Part shown: positions 43,420 through 51,579 of the stretch, piece after piece
Layout: the number at the start of each line of letters is the position of its first letter
Position numbering within the stretch: the stretch's first letter is position 1
From: CAIOSQ01 sp041178225
GTDB lineage: Bacteria; Pseudomonadota; Alphaproteobacteria; CACIAM-22H2
Assembly: GCA_041178225.1 (NCBI GenBank)
Contig: JBEGVV010000086.1
Span: 1-64,000 of the forward strand
Direction: 5' to 3'
Length of the DNA stretch: 64,000 bases
Program-made: the position numbers and the translations under genes
The notes under the pieces: model-generated
Told to the model about the DNA's origin: nothing
Databases searched by the model: none
The model's input: the letters and a program-made list of their open reading frames with translations, nothing else

Positions 43420-43781
43420 CTGGATGACCTGCGCCTGAGTTCCGACTGCCGCTCGAGGAACGTCTCGAGGCCCTCGCACTCCGCCCGCACGAGCCTGGCC
43501 TCGCCCTCGGCGAGCACCCGGTCGGCCGCGGCCTCGTCGGCCTCCGCCGCCAGTCGTTCGCCGTCCGCGGCCAGCGCGTCGAGCCTGGCGAAGAGGAGCG
43601 GGGGCGACGTGCAGGCGCCTGGCCGTGGCAGTTCGTCCGCCTGCGCCGAGATGGCGGCGCGCGCGACGACCGCGGCGCGCGCGCGCGCGTCGGCCTCGCC
43701 CATCCGGCCCTGCAGCCTCTCGAGGTCGAGGCGCCGGATCTTCAGGATCCGCCCGAGCGTCCTATCGCGGGCCGTTGTCAT
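43410..43781 (-). CDS. fliJ: FliJ-like flagellar export chaperone
   Basis: This 123-residue protein is almost entirely alpha-helical, with long charged heptad-like stretches (LGRILKIRRLDLERLQGRMGEA, LFARLDALAADGERLAAEADEA, LVRAECEGLETFLERQSELRRR), matching the antiparallel coiled-coil of FliJ. FliJ stimulates the FliI ATPase and escorts substrates. The location directly after fliI supports the name, since sequence conservation in FliJ is low. A short proline/cysteine loop (PRPGACTSPP) lies at the hairpin turn. Confidence 0.7.
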   Translation of the reverse strand: MTTARDRTLGRILKIRRLDLERLQGRMGEADARARAAVVARAAISAQADELPRPGACTSPPLLFARLDALAADGERLAAEADEAAADRVLAEGEARLVRAECEGLETFLERQSELRRRSSRWR

Positions 43782-43822
43782 GGTGGCCTGGCGTCATGAT
43801 GGGCTGGGTCCCCTGGCTTCGA

Positions 43823-45190
43823 TCAACCGGGGTCGACTTCATCCAGAATTGCGCGTAGCGCGCGGACATCCCCCTCCAGTTCGGACCGATCGGCGGCCTC
43901 CTGGAGGAGCATGGCCTCGAGGCGGTCGTGGAACTCGATCGCCCGGTCGGTGCGCTGGTCGGTGCCGCGCTTGTACAGGCCGAGCCGCAGGAGGTCCTCC
44001 ACCTCCCGGTAGGCGCTCTCAAGCGCGACGGCGCGCCGCAAGGCCTCCCTGTGCTCGGCCGACTGGACCTGCGGCGCCGCCCGCGACACCGACCTGACGA
44101 CGTCGATGGCCGGGTAGCGCCCGCCATCCGCGATGCGCCGGTCCAGCAGGACGTGCCCGTCGAGGAAGCCGCGCACCGCGTCGCTGACGGGCTCGTTCAT
44201 GTCGTCGCCCTCGACCAGGACGGTGATGAAGGCCGTGATGCCGCTGGTGCCGTCGAGCGGGCCGAGCCGCTCGAGCAGCCTCGGCATCTGGGCGAAGACG
44301 CTTGCGGGGTAGCCACCGATGCCGGTCGGCTCGGCGGCGGCCACGCCGATCTCGCGCAGCGCCGCGGCGAAGCGCGTGACGCTGTCCATGAGGAAGAGCA
44401 CGCGCCGCCCGGTGTCGCGGAAGTACTCCGCGGCGGCCACGGCGAGGAAGGACGCGCGCCGGCGCAGGACGGCGGGCTCGTCCGAGGTCGACACGAAGAC
44501 GGCGGCCCGCGCCCGCTGCTCGGGCGAAAGGTAGCGCAGGACGAAGTCGGCGAGTTCCTTGCCGCGCTCGCCGATCAGCGCGATCACGACCGCGTCGAAG
44601 CGTGCATGGGAGGCGAGCATGCCGAGCAGCGTCGTCTTGCCGACGCCGGATCCGGCGAAGATCCCGAGGCGCTGCCCGAGGCCGCATGTCAGGAAGGCGT
44701 TCATCGCGACGACGCCGATGTCGACCGGCTCCGTCGTGAGCCCGCGGGCCGCGGCCGGCGGGGGAGGGCGCCGCAGCGGATAGTCGCGGCCACCGTCCAC
44801 CGCCGGGCCGCCGACCAGGCATCGACCCATTCCGTCGAAGACGCAGCCGAGCCAGGAATCGTCCGGGCGCGCGACGGCGCTCGCCGGCGACAGGCGGGCC
44901 TCGCATCCCGGCCCGAGCGCGGAGATCTCCCCGAAGGGAAGCGCGATGGCGTCCGGTCCATCGAAGGCGACGATCTCCGCCGCCAGCTCGCTTCCGTCGC
45001 GTGCGCGAACGTGGACGACGTCCCCTATCGCGCCGTCCTCGGCCAGGCCGCAGAGCGCGATGCGCTGGTCGCTGATCGCGCGGACGCGGCCGGCGATCTC
45101 CGCCACGCGCGCGCCAGCGAGCGCCTCGAGCAGGCGTCGATGCGCGGGAAGTCCGGAGGGTGCAAAAAACTTGGCGTCTGCGACTGGCAT
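43823..45190 (-). CDS. fliI: Flagellar export ATPase FliI
   Basis: This 455-residue cytoplasmic ATPase energises flagellar protein export. Walker A is GSGVGKTT (180-187), Walker B is VLFLMDSVTRFA, and ALIGERGKELADFV and GGYPASVFAQMPRLLERLG are family signatures. An N-terminal beta-barrel domain (about 25-105) precedes them. Length is normal. It is divergent from flgF, and a sigma-54-like promoter for flgF overlaps its start codon region. No fliH gene is adjacent, although FliH normally partners FliI. Confidence 0.97.
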   Translation of the reverse strand: MPVADAKFFAPSGLPAHRRLLEALAGARVAEIAGRVRAISDQRIALCGLAEDGAIGDVVHVRARDGSELAAEIVAFDGPDAIALPFGEISALGPGCEARLSPASAVARPDDSWLGCVFDGMGRCLVGGPAVDGGRDYPLRRPPPPAAARGLTTEPVDIGVVAMNAFLTCGLGQRLGIFAGSGVGKTTLLGMLASHARFDAVVIALIGERGKELADFVLRYLSPEQRARAAVFVSTSDEPAVLRRRASFLAVAAAEYFRDTGRRVLFLMDSVTRFAAALREIGVAAAEPTGIGGYPASVFAQMPRLLERLGPLDGTSGITAFITVLVEGDDMNEPVSDAVRGFLDGHVLLDRRIADGGRYPAIDVVRSVSRAAPQVQSAEHREALRRAVALESAYREVEDLLRLGLYKRGTDQRTDRAIEFHDRLEAMLLQEAADRSELEGDVRALRAILDEVDPG

Positions 45191-45200
45191 GCTTGTTGCG
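45185..45200 (+). promoter_or_regulatory. Sigma-54-type -24/-12 promoter for flgF
   Basis: TGGCAT-N5-TTGC at 45185-45199 matches the sigma-54 consensus TGGCAC-N5-TTGC, with GG at 45186-45187 and GC at 45198-45199 separated by exactly ten bases. Transcription would begin near 45211, about 31 bases before the flgF start. The element overlaps the first codons of the divergent fliI gene. Sigma-54 control of rod and hook genes is well known in several alphaproteobacteria. Confidence 0.65.
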
Positions 45201-45241
45201 ATGGAGGGCGTGGAATTGCCGCAAAGGAACCGCGCGCCGCC

Positions 45242-45961
45242 ATGGAGTCCACCAGTTTCCTCGCCTTATCGAAGCAAGTTGCGCTCGAGATGCGGCTGTC
45301 GAACGTCGCGAACAACCTCGCGAACGCCAGCACGCCCGGCTACCGGCGCAACGAGATGGCCTTCGAGGGGTTCCTCAGCCGCCAGCACGCCTCGGCGCCG
45401 ATCCTCTACCCCGTGGAGCGCGGCGTGCGCGTCGACCTTGGCGAGGGGCCTGCGATCGCGACCGGCAACCAGCTCGACCTCTCGATCACCGGCAACGACC
45501 GCGCCTTCTTCGTCGTCGCCCGCGGGAACGAGACCTTCCTGACCCGGGCCGGCACGTTCCAGCTCGACGACAGCGGCCAGCTCGCGACGGCCGCTGGCGA
45601 CGTCGTGCTGGGAGCCTCCGGGCAGCCGATCGTCCTGCCGGGGCGCTCGGCGACGATCACGGTCACGGGCAACGGCGCCGTCTACGAGGGCGAGGACCTC
45701 GTCGGGGAGCTCCAGCTCGTGGAGGTCGTCCCCGGCGCATCGCTCGACACGCGCGGCGACAGCAGGCTGACGGCCTCCGCGACGCGGCCCGCCGAGGGCT
45801 ACGCGATCAAGCAGGGCGTCGTCGAGCAGTCGAACGTGCAGTCGATCATCGAGCTCACGAAGCTGATCCAGCTCTCCCGCGACTTCGAGGCGCTGCAGCA
45901 GATCCAGGCGAGCGAGCACTCGCGCCTGACCGACGTGATCGAACGACTGCCCACGGTCTGA
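45242..45961 (+). CDS. flgF: Flagellar proximal rod protein FlgF
   Basis: This 239-residue protein has the N-terminal rod motif MRLSNVANNLANASTPGYRRNEMAF and the C-terminal EQSNVQSIIELTKLIQLSRDFEALQQI of flagellar rod/hook proteins, with the FlgE/F/G core between (FFVVARGNETFLTRAGTFQLD). It is exported by the flagellar apparatus without a cleaved signal. It is the first gene of a flgF-flgG-flgA-flgH run. The start is set by the conserved N-terminus; no strong ribosome-binding site is seen. Confidence 0.96.
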   Translation: MESTSFLALSKQVALEMRLSNVANNLANASTPGYRRNEMAFEGFLSRQHASAPILYPVERGVRVDLGEGPAIATGNQLDLSITGNDRAFFVVARGNETFLTRAGTFQLDDSGQLATAAGDVVLGASGQPIVLPGRSATITVTGNGAVYEGEDLVGELQLVEVVPGASLDTRGDSRLTASATRPAEGYAIKQGVVEQSNVQSIIELTKLIQLSRDFEALQQIQASEHSRLTDVIERLPTV

Positions 45962-45971
45962 GGCCAATCCA

Positions 45972-46763
45972 ATGTCGCGTTCCCTTTCCATCGCTGCAAC
46001 CGGAATGACCGCGCAGCAGGTCAATGTCGAGGTGATCGCGAACAACATCGCGAACCTCAATACGTCGGGGTTCAAGCGCCAGCGCGCCGAGTTCCAGGAC
46101 CTTCTCTACCAGGTCCGCGGCATGGCCGTCGGGAGCCAGAGCTCGCAGGAAGGCACGATCGTGCCGACGGGCATCCTGCTCGGCTCCGGCGTTCGGCCCG
46201 CGGGCATCTACCGCATCCACGCGCAGGGATCCCTGATCGGCACCGAGAACTCGCTCGACCTCGCGATCCAGGGCAAGGGCTACTTCGTGCTCGCCCTGCC
46301 GAACGGCGAGACGGGCTACACGCGATCGGGCTCGCTGCAGCTGAGCCCGGCCGGCGAGATCGTCACCGCGGCGGGATACCGGGTGCTGCCAGGGTTCAAC
46401 GTCCCCGGCAATGCGCGCCAGATCAACGTGAACGCGCAGGGCCTCGTTCAGGCCACCGTGGACGGCCAGGTCGCGCCCGTCGACCTTGGCCGCCTCCAGC
46501 TCGCGACATTCCCGAACGACGCCGGCCTCCAGGCGACGGGCGGCAACATCTATCGCGAGACCGCTGCGTCCGGCGCCGCCGTCGCGGGCCTCGCGGGCGA
46601 GCCCGGCTTCGGGACGATCCAGCAGGGCTTCATCGAGGCCTCCAACGTCGACATCGTGAGCGAGCTGACCACGCTGATCACGGCGCAGCGCGCCTACGAG
46701 ATGAACTCCAAGGTCATCCAGGCCTCGGACGAGATGCTCAAGGTCATGAACCAGATCCGATGA
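45972..46763 (+). CDS. flgG: Flagellar distal rod protein FlgG
   Basis: This 263-residue protein has the conserved start MSRSLSIAATGMTAQQ, the motif VIANNIANLNTSGFKRQRAEF, the core LDLAIQGKGYFVLALPNGETGYTRSGS and the C-terminal EASNVDIVSELTTLITAQRAYEMNSK. It forms the distal rod that crosses the periplasm and outer membrane. It follows flgF by ten bases and overlaps flgA as ATGA. Length is normal for FlgG. Confidence 0.98.
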   Translation: MSRSLSIAATGMTAQQVNVEVIANNIANLNTSGFKRQRAEFQDLLYQVRGMAVGSQSSQEGTIVPTGILLGSGVRPAGIYRIHAQGSLIGTENSLDLAIQGKGYFVLALPNGETGYTRSGSLQLSPAGEIVTAAGYRVLPGFNVPGNARQINVNAQGLVQATVDGQVAPVDLGRLQLATFPNDAGLQATGGNIYRETAASGAAVAGLAGEPGFGTIQQGFIEASNVDIVSELTTLITAQRAYEMNSKVIQASDEMLKVMNQIR

Positions 46764-47470
46764 AGACGCGAAAGATCCTGGCGGCGATGGCCGCCGCGTT
46801 CCTCTGGAGCGCCACCGCGGACGCGGCTGGCACGCCGGCACGGCGATGCGAGGCCGGGCCCGGGCTCGAGGAGGAGCTGGTGCGCCAGCTCTTCGAGAAG
46901 ATCGGGTCCTGCCCGATGCTCTCCCTCGGCATCGCGGACGCCCGCGCCCTTGCCGAGGCGAAGCCGGGCCTCGCCATCGTCAACCTGCGCGTCGACATGC
47001 GCGTCGGCACCTTCTCCGCGGTGCTCGCCCAGGCGCTCGATGCCGGTGGCACGAAGGTGGTCCGCCAGCTCCGCGGCGGCCTGTCGCTGCCGCGCGAGGT
47101 GCCGGTGGTGACGCGGCGCATCGTGCCCGGGGAGGTGATCGACGCCTCGGACATCCGGATGGTCTCCGTCGACTCCCGGCACGTGCCGCCCAACGCGGTG
47201 CTCGACGCCGACCAGCTCGTCGGCCTCGAGCCACGCTGGCCGCTCGCGCCGCTCGTGCCGGTCTCGCGCGCCCAGGTGCGGAACGCACTCGCGGTCGAGC
47301 GGGGGGCGGGCGTGCGCGCCACGTTCCGCAGCGCCGGCATCGAGCTCACGACGCAGCTCGTCGCGGTCGACGCCGGGGCGATCGGCCAGACCATCACGCT
47401 GCGCAATCCCTCCTCCAACAAGCTCGTGCGCGGTCGGGTCGTCGACTCCGGCGCGGTGGTGCTGGAATGA
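46760..47470 (+). CDS. flgA: Flagellar P-ring assembly chaperone FlgA
   Basis: This 236-residue periplasmic protein has a signal peptide (about 1-22, ADAAG) and a C-terminal SAF domain (about 115-236) with VVTRRIVPGEVIDASDIRMVSVD, PLVPVSRAQVRNALAVERGAGVRATF and IGQTITLRNPSSNKLVRGRVVDSGAVVL. FlgA assists polymerisation of the P ring, so an flgI gene should exist elsewhere in the genome. It overlaps flgG before it and flgH after it as ATGA. Confidence 0.95.
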   Translation: MKTRKILAAMAAAFLWSATADAAGTPARRCEAGPGLEEELVRQLFEKIGSCPMLSLGIADARALAEAKPGLAIVNLRVDMRVGTFSAVLAQALDAGGTKVVRQLRGGLSLPREVPVVTRRIVPGEVIDASDIRMVSVDSRHVPPNAVLDADQLVGLEPRWPLAPLVPVSRAQVRNALAVERGAGVRATFRSAGIELTTQLVAVDAGAIGQTITLRNPSSNKLVRGRVVDSGAVVLE

Positions 47471-48234
47471 CGATGACCAAGGCGCCCGCCATCCTGGGCA
47501 TCCTCGCCGCGCTGGCGGCGCTGCCGGGCTGCGCGAACCTCGACAGGCTCGCCGAGATTGGCAGCCCGCCGCGCATGACCCCGATTGCCGACGTGCGGCG
47601 CCCCTCGGAGATCGCGGCGATCCGCTACCCTGTCCCCGAGGCGCCCGAGCACGCGGCGACCGCGAATTCCATCTGGCGGCAGGGCTCCAAGAGCTTCTTC
47701 AAGGACCAGCGCGCCTCCCGGATCGGCGACATCGTCACCGTCGCCATCAACCTCGCGGACAGCGCCGACTTCACGGCGGAGAGCTCGCGCACGCGCACGG
47801 ACGCGAGCAGCCTCAACGTCGGCTCGCTCTTCGGCTTCCGCAACCAGCTGTTCAAGCGCCTGCCGTCCGACGGGCCGTCGGGCCTCCTCAACTCGTCCGA
47901 GGTCTTCGGCCTGTCCGGGAGCGGCAACTTCGCCGGCACGGGCGGCGCGAAGCGCAGCGAGAACGTGAAGATCAACCTGGCCGCGGTGATCGTCGAGGTG
48001 CTGCCCAACGGCAATCTCGTGATCGCGGGCAAGCAGGAGCTCCGGGTCAACCAGGAGATGCGCGACATACAGCTGACCGGGATCATCCGCTCCCAGGACA
48101 TCGAGCCGAACAACACCGTGAGCTCGGACAAGATCGCCGAGGGACGGATCTCCTACGGTGGCCGTGGCCTGATCACCGACTACCAGGCTCCAAGCTACGG
48201 CCAGCAGATGATCGAGATCCTGAGGCCGTTCTGA
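47467..48234 (+). CDS. flgH: Flagellar L-ring lipoprotein FlgH
   Basis: This 255-residue outer-membrane lipoprotein has a lipobox (ALPGC, Cys near 21). It contains the family segments SIWRQGSKSFFKDQRASRIGDIVTVAI, LPNGNLVIAGKQELRVNQE, IRSQDIEPNNTVSSDKIAEGRISYGG and the terminal IEILRPF. It builds the L ring that passes the rod through the outer membrane. The start overlaps the flgA stop as ATGA. It ends the rightward flg unit and converges on two small leftward genes. Confidence 0.97.
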   Translation: MTMTKAPAILGILAALAALPGCANLDRLAEIGSPPRMTPIADVRRPSEIAAIRYPVPEAPEHAATANSIWRQGSKSFFKDQRASRIGDIVTVAINLADSADFTAESSRTRTDASSLNVGSLFGFRNQLFKRLPSDGPSGLLNSSEVFGLSGSGNFAGTGGAKRSENVKINLAAVIVEVLPNGNLVIAGKQELRVNQEMRDIQLTGIIRSQDIEPNNTVSSDKIAEGRISYGGRGLITDYQAPSYGQQMIEILRPF

Positions 48235-48247
48235 CCTCGGGCGCGGC

Positions 48248-48496
48248 CTAGGCGGTCAGCGACATGGCGCCGCCGCGCGCGCGCTCCCTGCGCCCGTCGG
48301 CGCGGTAGCCGGCGGGCGGGTCGACGCTCGACCCCGCCTGCCGCGACATCGCGGCTTCCTCCGCGCGCCGTCGCTCCTTCGCGTTCGCGAGCTTCTGCTC
48401 TTCCGCGGCGCGGCGCGCCTGCGCCTCCTCCGGGCCGGGGCGCGTGGCGCCGAGCACGCGGTCGCGGAGAGGATGCGAGGCGACTGCATGGCTCAT
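48248..48496 (-). CDS. Small charged hypothetical protein
   Basis: This 82-residue protein starts at ATG 48496, overlapping the stop of the J-domain gene as ATGA. It is rich in Ala, Arg and Glu, with a likely helix (EEAQARRAAEEQKLANAKERRRAEEAAM), and ends in MSLTA. No membrane span or domain is seen. It lies between flgH and flgB in opposite orientation and is likely cotranslated with the J-domain protein. Confidence 0.6.
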   Translation of the reverse strand: MSHAVASHPLRDRVLGATRPGPEEAQARRAAEEQKLANAKERRRAEEAAMSRQAGSSVDPPAGYRADGRRERARGGAMSLTA

Positions 48497-49113
48497 GGGC
48501 GCGCGCGCTTCCTTCGTTCCTGGAGGACGTCGAATATGCGCATGAAGTAGCGGAATTCCGCGCTCGACGCATCCGGATCGTCGCGGGAAGCGGCCGAATC
48601 GGGGTGGAACCGTCGCGCGAAGGCACGCCGCGCGGCCTCCAGGACGAAGTCGGGCGCCTCCGGGGAGAGGCCCACCCGCGCATAGAGGGCCGCGGTCGAG
48701 TCCCGGCTGGCGTCGTCCCCGGCCGGCTTCGGCGCGGCAGCGGCCTGGCCGGCCGCGACCTGCGACTTGAGCTGCATGTAGGAACGCTCGAAGTACCGCG
48801 ATCGCTGCCCCACGACCTGCAGGGTCTCTTCCAGGCGCGCCATCTGCCCGCGCAGCGCCTCGACGGTCTCCTCGAGCCCGCGCGCGCGCTGCTCGCTTGC
48901 CGCGCGGCGCGGATCGACCTGGTCCTGGGCGGGGCGCGCCTCCGTGGAGCGCTCGCGCAGGGCATCCTCCAGGGTGACGACGCGGTCGCCATCCCTCCTG
49001 CGCCAGCGATAGGGCGCGCGCCGCGCCGCCGGCGCCGGCGCGTCCTGCGCGGCGTCCTGCCGCGAGCCGGCGATCCGCCGACGCAATCGCTCGAGCCATT
49101 CAATCCGGATCAA
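48493..49113 (-). CDS. J-domain-like protein in the flagellar cluster
   Basis: This 206-residue protein has a basic N-terminus, a coiled-coil region (about 70-120, EQRARGLEETVEALRGQMARLEETL) and a C-terminal J-domain-like segment (about 145-206, LYARVGLSPEAPDFVLEAARRAFARRFHPDSA) with the HPD tripeptide that stimulates DnaK. The best start is TTG 49113, because no ATG or GTG lies between the coding start and a poorly coding upstream stretch. It carries the TTCGGACC motif about 50 bases upstream. It may be a dedicated co-chaperone for flagellar or chemotaxis proteins; that role is inferred from position. Confidence 0.72.
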   Translation of the reverse strand: MIRIEWLERLRRRIAGSRQDAAQDAPAPAARRAPYRWRRRDGDRVVTLEDALRERSTEARPAQDQVDPRRAASEQRARGLEETVEALRGQMARLEETLQVVGQRSRYFERSYMQLKSQVAAGQAAAAPKPAGDDASRDSTAALYARVGLSPEAPDFVLEAARRAFARRFHPDSAASRDDPDASSAEFRYFMRIFDVLQERRKRARP

Positions 49114-49160
49114 GGTGCCGGACGCTAGCGGCTCGGCGGGCGCCCGCGGGGGGCGAGACG

Positions 49161-49174
49161 GGTCCGAAACGGAC
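49161..49174. promoter_or_regulatory. GGTCCGAAACGGAC palindrome between the J-domain gene and flgB
   Basis: GTCCG-AAA-CGGAC is a perfect 5-3-5 inverted repeat at 49162-49174. On the minus strand it reads CCGTTTCGGACC, identical over 12 bases to the site at 62465-62476. It lies between the leftward J-domain gene (48 bases away) and the rightward flgB gene (60 bases away), so it could control either. Confidence 0.4.
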
Positions 49175-49234
49175 GCGAAGCGAGTCCGCCGCGGGGCGCG
49201 CGTCCCTATCGTTGCCGCGTGGAATGAGGGACGG

Positions 49235-49627
49235 ATGGCCAACACCTCCAGGCTGCTCGAGGGTGCGATGCGCTGGTGGTCCGCGCGCGGCGGGCTCACC
49301 GCGTCCAACGTCGCGCGTGCCGACATCCCCGGCGAGAAGTCCAGGGACTTCGCGCAGACGCTGGCGGAGCACGTGAACAAGCCCGTCCCGCCCCGGCTGC
49401 CGATGGCGTCGACCACGCCCGGGCACCGCGCGGGTCGGCTTGGCGAGGCGGATCGCGTCGCGAAGGTGGTCGAGGAGCGCGGCACGTCGGTGATCAGCGG
49501 CAACGAGATCTCGGTCGAGGAAGAGATGATGAAGCTCGCCGAGATCTCCGCGCAGCACCAGCTCGCGGCGACGACGTACCGGAAGAACGTGTCTCTCCTG
49601 CGCCTCGCGCTGCGCGGAGGCCGCTGA
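49235..49627 (+). CDS. flgB: Flagellar proximal rod protein FlgB
   Basis: This 130-residue protein has the rod-protein N-terminal motif (GGLTASNVARADIPGEKSRDF) and the C-terminal helix GNEISVEEEMMKLAEISAQHQLAATTYRKN. The N-terminal motif is diverged from the usual NxANxxTPGYK but keeps its length and shape. The ATG at 49235 follows GAGGG. It overlaps flgC as TGATG and heads a run of flgB, flgC, fliE, fliQ and fliM. Confidence 0.93.
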   Translation: MANTSRLLEGAMRWWSARGGLTASNVARADIPGEKSRDFAQTLAEHVNKPVPPRLPMASTTPGHRAGRLGEADRVAKVVEERGTSVISGNEISVEEEMMKLAEISAQHQLAATTYRKNVSLLRLALRGGR

Positions 49628-50034
49628 TGCGCATCCGCGACATATTCGGCCTCTCGGGCTCGGCGATGAAGGCGCAGTCGACGCGCATGCGCGTGATCGC
49701 CGAGAACGTCGCGAACGCGGAGACGCTCGACAACGGGACGGGCGCGCCCTACCAGCGCAAGCTCACGGTCCTGCAGGCCAAGCTGGCGAACCGCACCGAC
49801 CTGCGGAGCGTCGAGGTCGGCCGGATCGCGGCGGACCGGACGGCGGGCATCAAGAAGCACGAACCCGGGCACCCGAAGGCCGACGAGTTCGGCTACGTGA
49901 CCTATTCCAACGTCAATCCCATCGTCGAGATGAGCGACCTGCGCGACGCCGACCGCAGCTACCGCGCCAACATCCAGGTGGTCGACACGGCGAAGCGCCT
50001 GTTCCGGAATGCAATCGAACTCATGAAAGGCTGA
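49627..50034 (+). CDS. flgC: Flagellar proximal rod protein FlgC
   Basis: This 135-residue protein shows the FlgC pattern: SAMKAQSTRMRVIAENVANAETL, GAPYQRKLTVL, FGYVTYSNVNPIVEMSDLRDADRSYRAN and the terminal TAKRLFRNAIELMKG. It is a structural rod subunit exported by the type III apparatus. Its ATG overlaps the flgB stop. FliE follows after five bases. Confidence 0.97.
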   Translation: MRIRDIFGLSGSAMKAQSTRMRVIAENVANAETLDNGTGAPYQRKLTVLQAKLANRTDLRSVEVGRIAADRTAGIKKHEPGHPKADEFGYVTYSNVNPIVEMSDLRDADRSYRANIQVVDTAKRLFRNAIELMKG

Positions 50035-50039
50035 AGCAG

Positions 50040-50318
50040 ATGAAGATCGATCCGACCAGGTCGGCGGGCCTGCAGGCCCTGCAGGGCCACGCCTCGTCCG
50101 CCAGATCCTTCGACGACGTCCTCAAGTCCACGTACCGCGAGGCCGCGCGCGCCGTCTCGGGCGTCGAGGAAGCGAACCGGCAGGTCGCGCTCGGCACCGC
50201 GGACGTCGACGCCGTGGCGACCACGGTCGCCGACGCCGAGGTGATGCTCGAGACGCTGGTGACGATCAGGGACAAGCTGGTCACCGCCTACAACGACCTC
50301 GTCCGCACGCCGGTCTGA
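50040..50318 (+). CDS. fliE: Flagellar hook-basal body protein FliE
   Basis: This 92-residue protein has the FliE features: SFDDVLKSTYREAARAVSGVE and ADVDAVATTVADAEVMLETLVTIRDKLVTAYNDLVRTPV, the last matching the conserved helix that joins the MS ring to the rod. The length is normal for FliE, and the location between flgC and fliQ is standard for alphaproteobacteria. Confidence 0.95.
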   Translation: MKIDPTRSAGLQALQGHASSARSFDDVLKSTYREAARAVSGVEEANRQVALGTADVDAVATTVADAEVMLETLVTIRDKLVTAYNDLVRTPV

Positions 50319-50330
50319 CGCGGAGGGGCG

Positions 50331-50618
50331 GTGGACGCGATCTCCTTCCTGACGCTCTGCGGCGAGGCGATGCGCGTGACGGCGCTGGTGGCCGGGCCGC
50401 CGATCGCCGCGGCGTTCGTCGTGGGCGGCATCGTCGCCATGCTGCAGGCCGTGACCCAGGTCCAGGAGATGACGATCACCTTCGTGCCGAAGGTCGTCGC
50501 GATCGTGGCGGTCATGCTGCTCGCCGGCACGGTCTCCCTCGAGGCGCTGCAGGCGTTCGGCCTCCGCACGACCGAGCTCGTCAAGGAGTACAGGTATGTC
50601 GCCGGCAGACCAGGCTGA
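50331..50618 (+). CDS. fliQ: Flagellar export gate protein FliQ
   Basis: This 95-residue membrane protein has two spans (about 13-38 and 50-72) with the family pattern VAGPPIAAAFVVGGIVAMLQAVTQVQEMTITFVPKVVAI. It is a small subunit of the type III export gate with FliP and FliR, which are not in the window. It starts at GTG 50331 after GGAGGGGC and its end overlaps the fliM start by 23 bases. Confidence 0.96.
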   Translation: MDAISFLTLCGEAMRVTALVAGPPIAAAFVVGGIVAMLQAVTQVQEMTITFVPKVVAIVAVMLLAGTVSLEALQAFGLRTTELVKEYRYVAGRPG

Positions 50619-51579
50619 AGGCGAGGCGGCTCCGCAGCCGCCTCGTGCCGAGCTGTCGAGCGAGGAGATCTCGGCCCTGCTGGAGAACCGGCCGGCGGAG
50701 CCGCTGGGCGGCATCAAGGCCTATATCGAGCGCGTCGCGCAGGACGCGCAGGCCAGCAATCGCATGCCGATGCTGGAGATCATCCTCGACCGCTTCGTGC
50801 GTTCCGTGAACACGACGATGCGGAACTTCACGTCCGAGAACGTCGACATCTCGATGGACAACGTCACGACGCAGCGATACGACGAATTCCTCACCGCGCT
50901 TTCCGTGCCGACGATGATCGCGATGCTCCGCTCCCAGAAGTGGAGCAACTACGCGCTGGTCGTCGTCGAGGCGCCGCTCACCTACGCGGTGGTGGACGTG
51001 CTGCTGGGCGGCCGGCACGGGGGCGACCTGCGCGGCCTCGAGGGGCGGAGCTTCACGACGATCGAGCGCCGCATGATCGAGCGCGTGGTGCGGACGCTGG
51101 TCGCCGACCTGACGGCGGCCTTCGCCGCCATCGGGGATCCTGCCTTCGCCTTCGACCGGCTGGAGACGAACCCGAAGTTCGTGATGCTCGCGCGCCCGGA
51201 GACGCCGACGACGGTCGCGACGTTCCGGTTCTACATGGAGGACCGCGGCGGCAAGTTCATGGTGGCCCTGCCCGCCAACCTCCTCTACCCCGTCAAGGAC
51301 CAGCTCGCGCAGCCCTTCCTGGGCGAGTCCTCCGACAACGACGCGAGCTGGAAGCAGACGCTCGGCGACCAGGTCGGTGCCGCGCCGGTGCGCGTCGACG
51401 CGGTGATCGACAAGCTGACGATCTCCCTGGACGAGGTCCTGGCCTGGCGTCCAGGCTCGCGGCTCGTCCTCAACGCGACCCCGGCGTCGCCGGTCGAGCT
51501 CAGGGCGGACAGCCTCACGATCGCGCATGGCGAGATGGGGCGCGTCGGCTCGCGGGTCGCGGTGAGGATCCAGTCGTGA
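50596..51579 (+). CDS. fliM: Flagellar motor switch protein FliM
   Basis: This 327-residue C-ring protein has the N-terminal CheY-P-binding motif (LSSEEISALLEN), a CheC-like middle domain (about 50-230) and a C-terminal SpoA-type domain (about 245-327, VRVDAVIDKLTISLDEVLAWRPGSRL). It transmits chemotactic signals to FliG. The ATG follows AAGGAG and lies within the end of fliQ. Its stop overlaps the next GTG as GTGA. No fliN gene directly follows, unlike many species. Confidence 0.95.
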   Translation: MSPADQAEGEAAPQPPRAELSSEEISALLENRPAEPLGGIKAYIERVAQDAQASNRMPMLEIILDRFVRSVNTTMRNFTSENVDISMDNVTTQRYDEFLTALSVPTMIAMLRSQKWSNYALVVVEAPLTYAVVDVLLGGRHGGDLRGLEGRSFTTIERRMIERVVRTLVADLTAAFAAIGDPAFAFDRLETNPKFVMLARPETPTTVATFRFYMEDRGGKFMVALPANLLYPVKDQLAQPFLGESSDNDASWKQTLGDQVGAAPVRVDAVIDKLTISLDEVLAWRPGSRLVLNATPASPVELRADSLTIAHGEMGRVGSRVAVRIQS

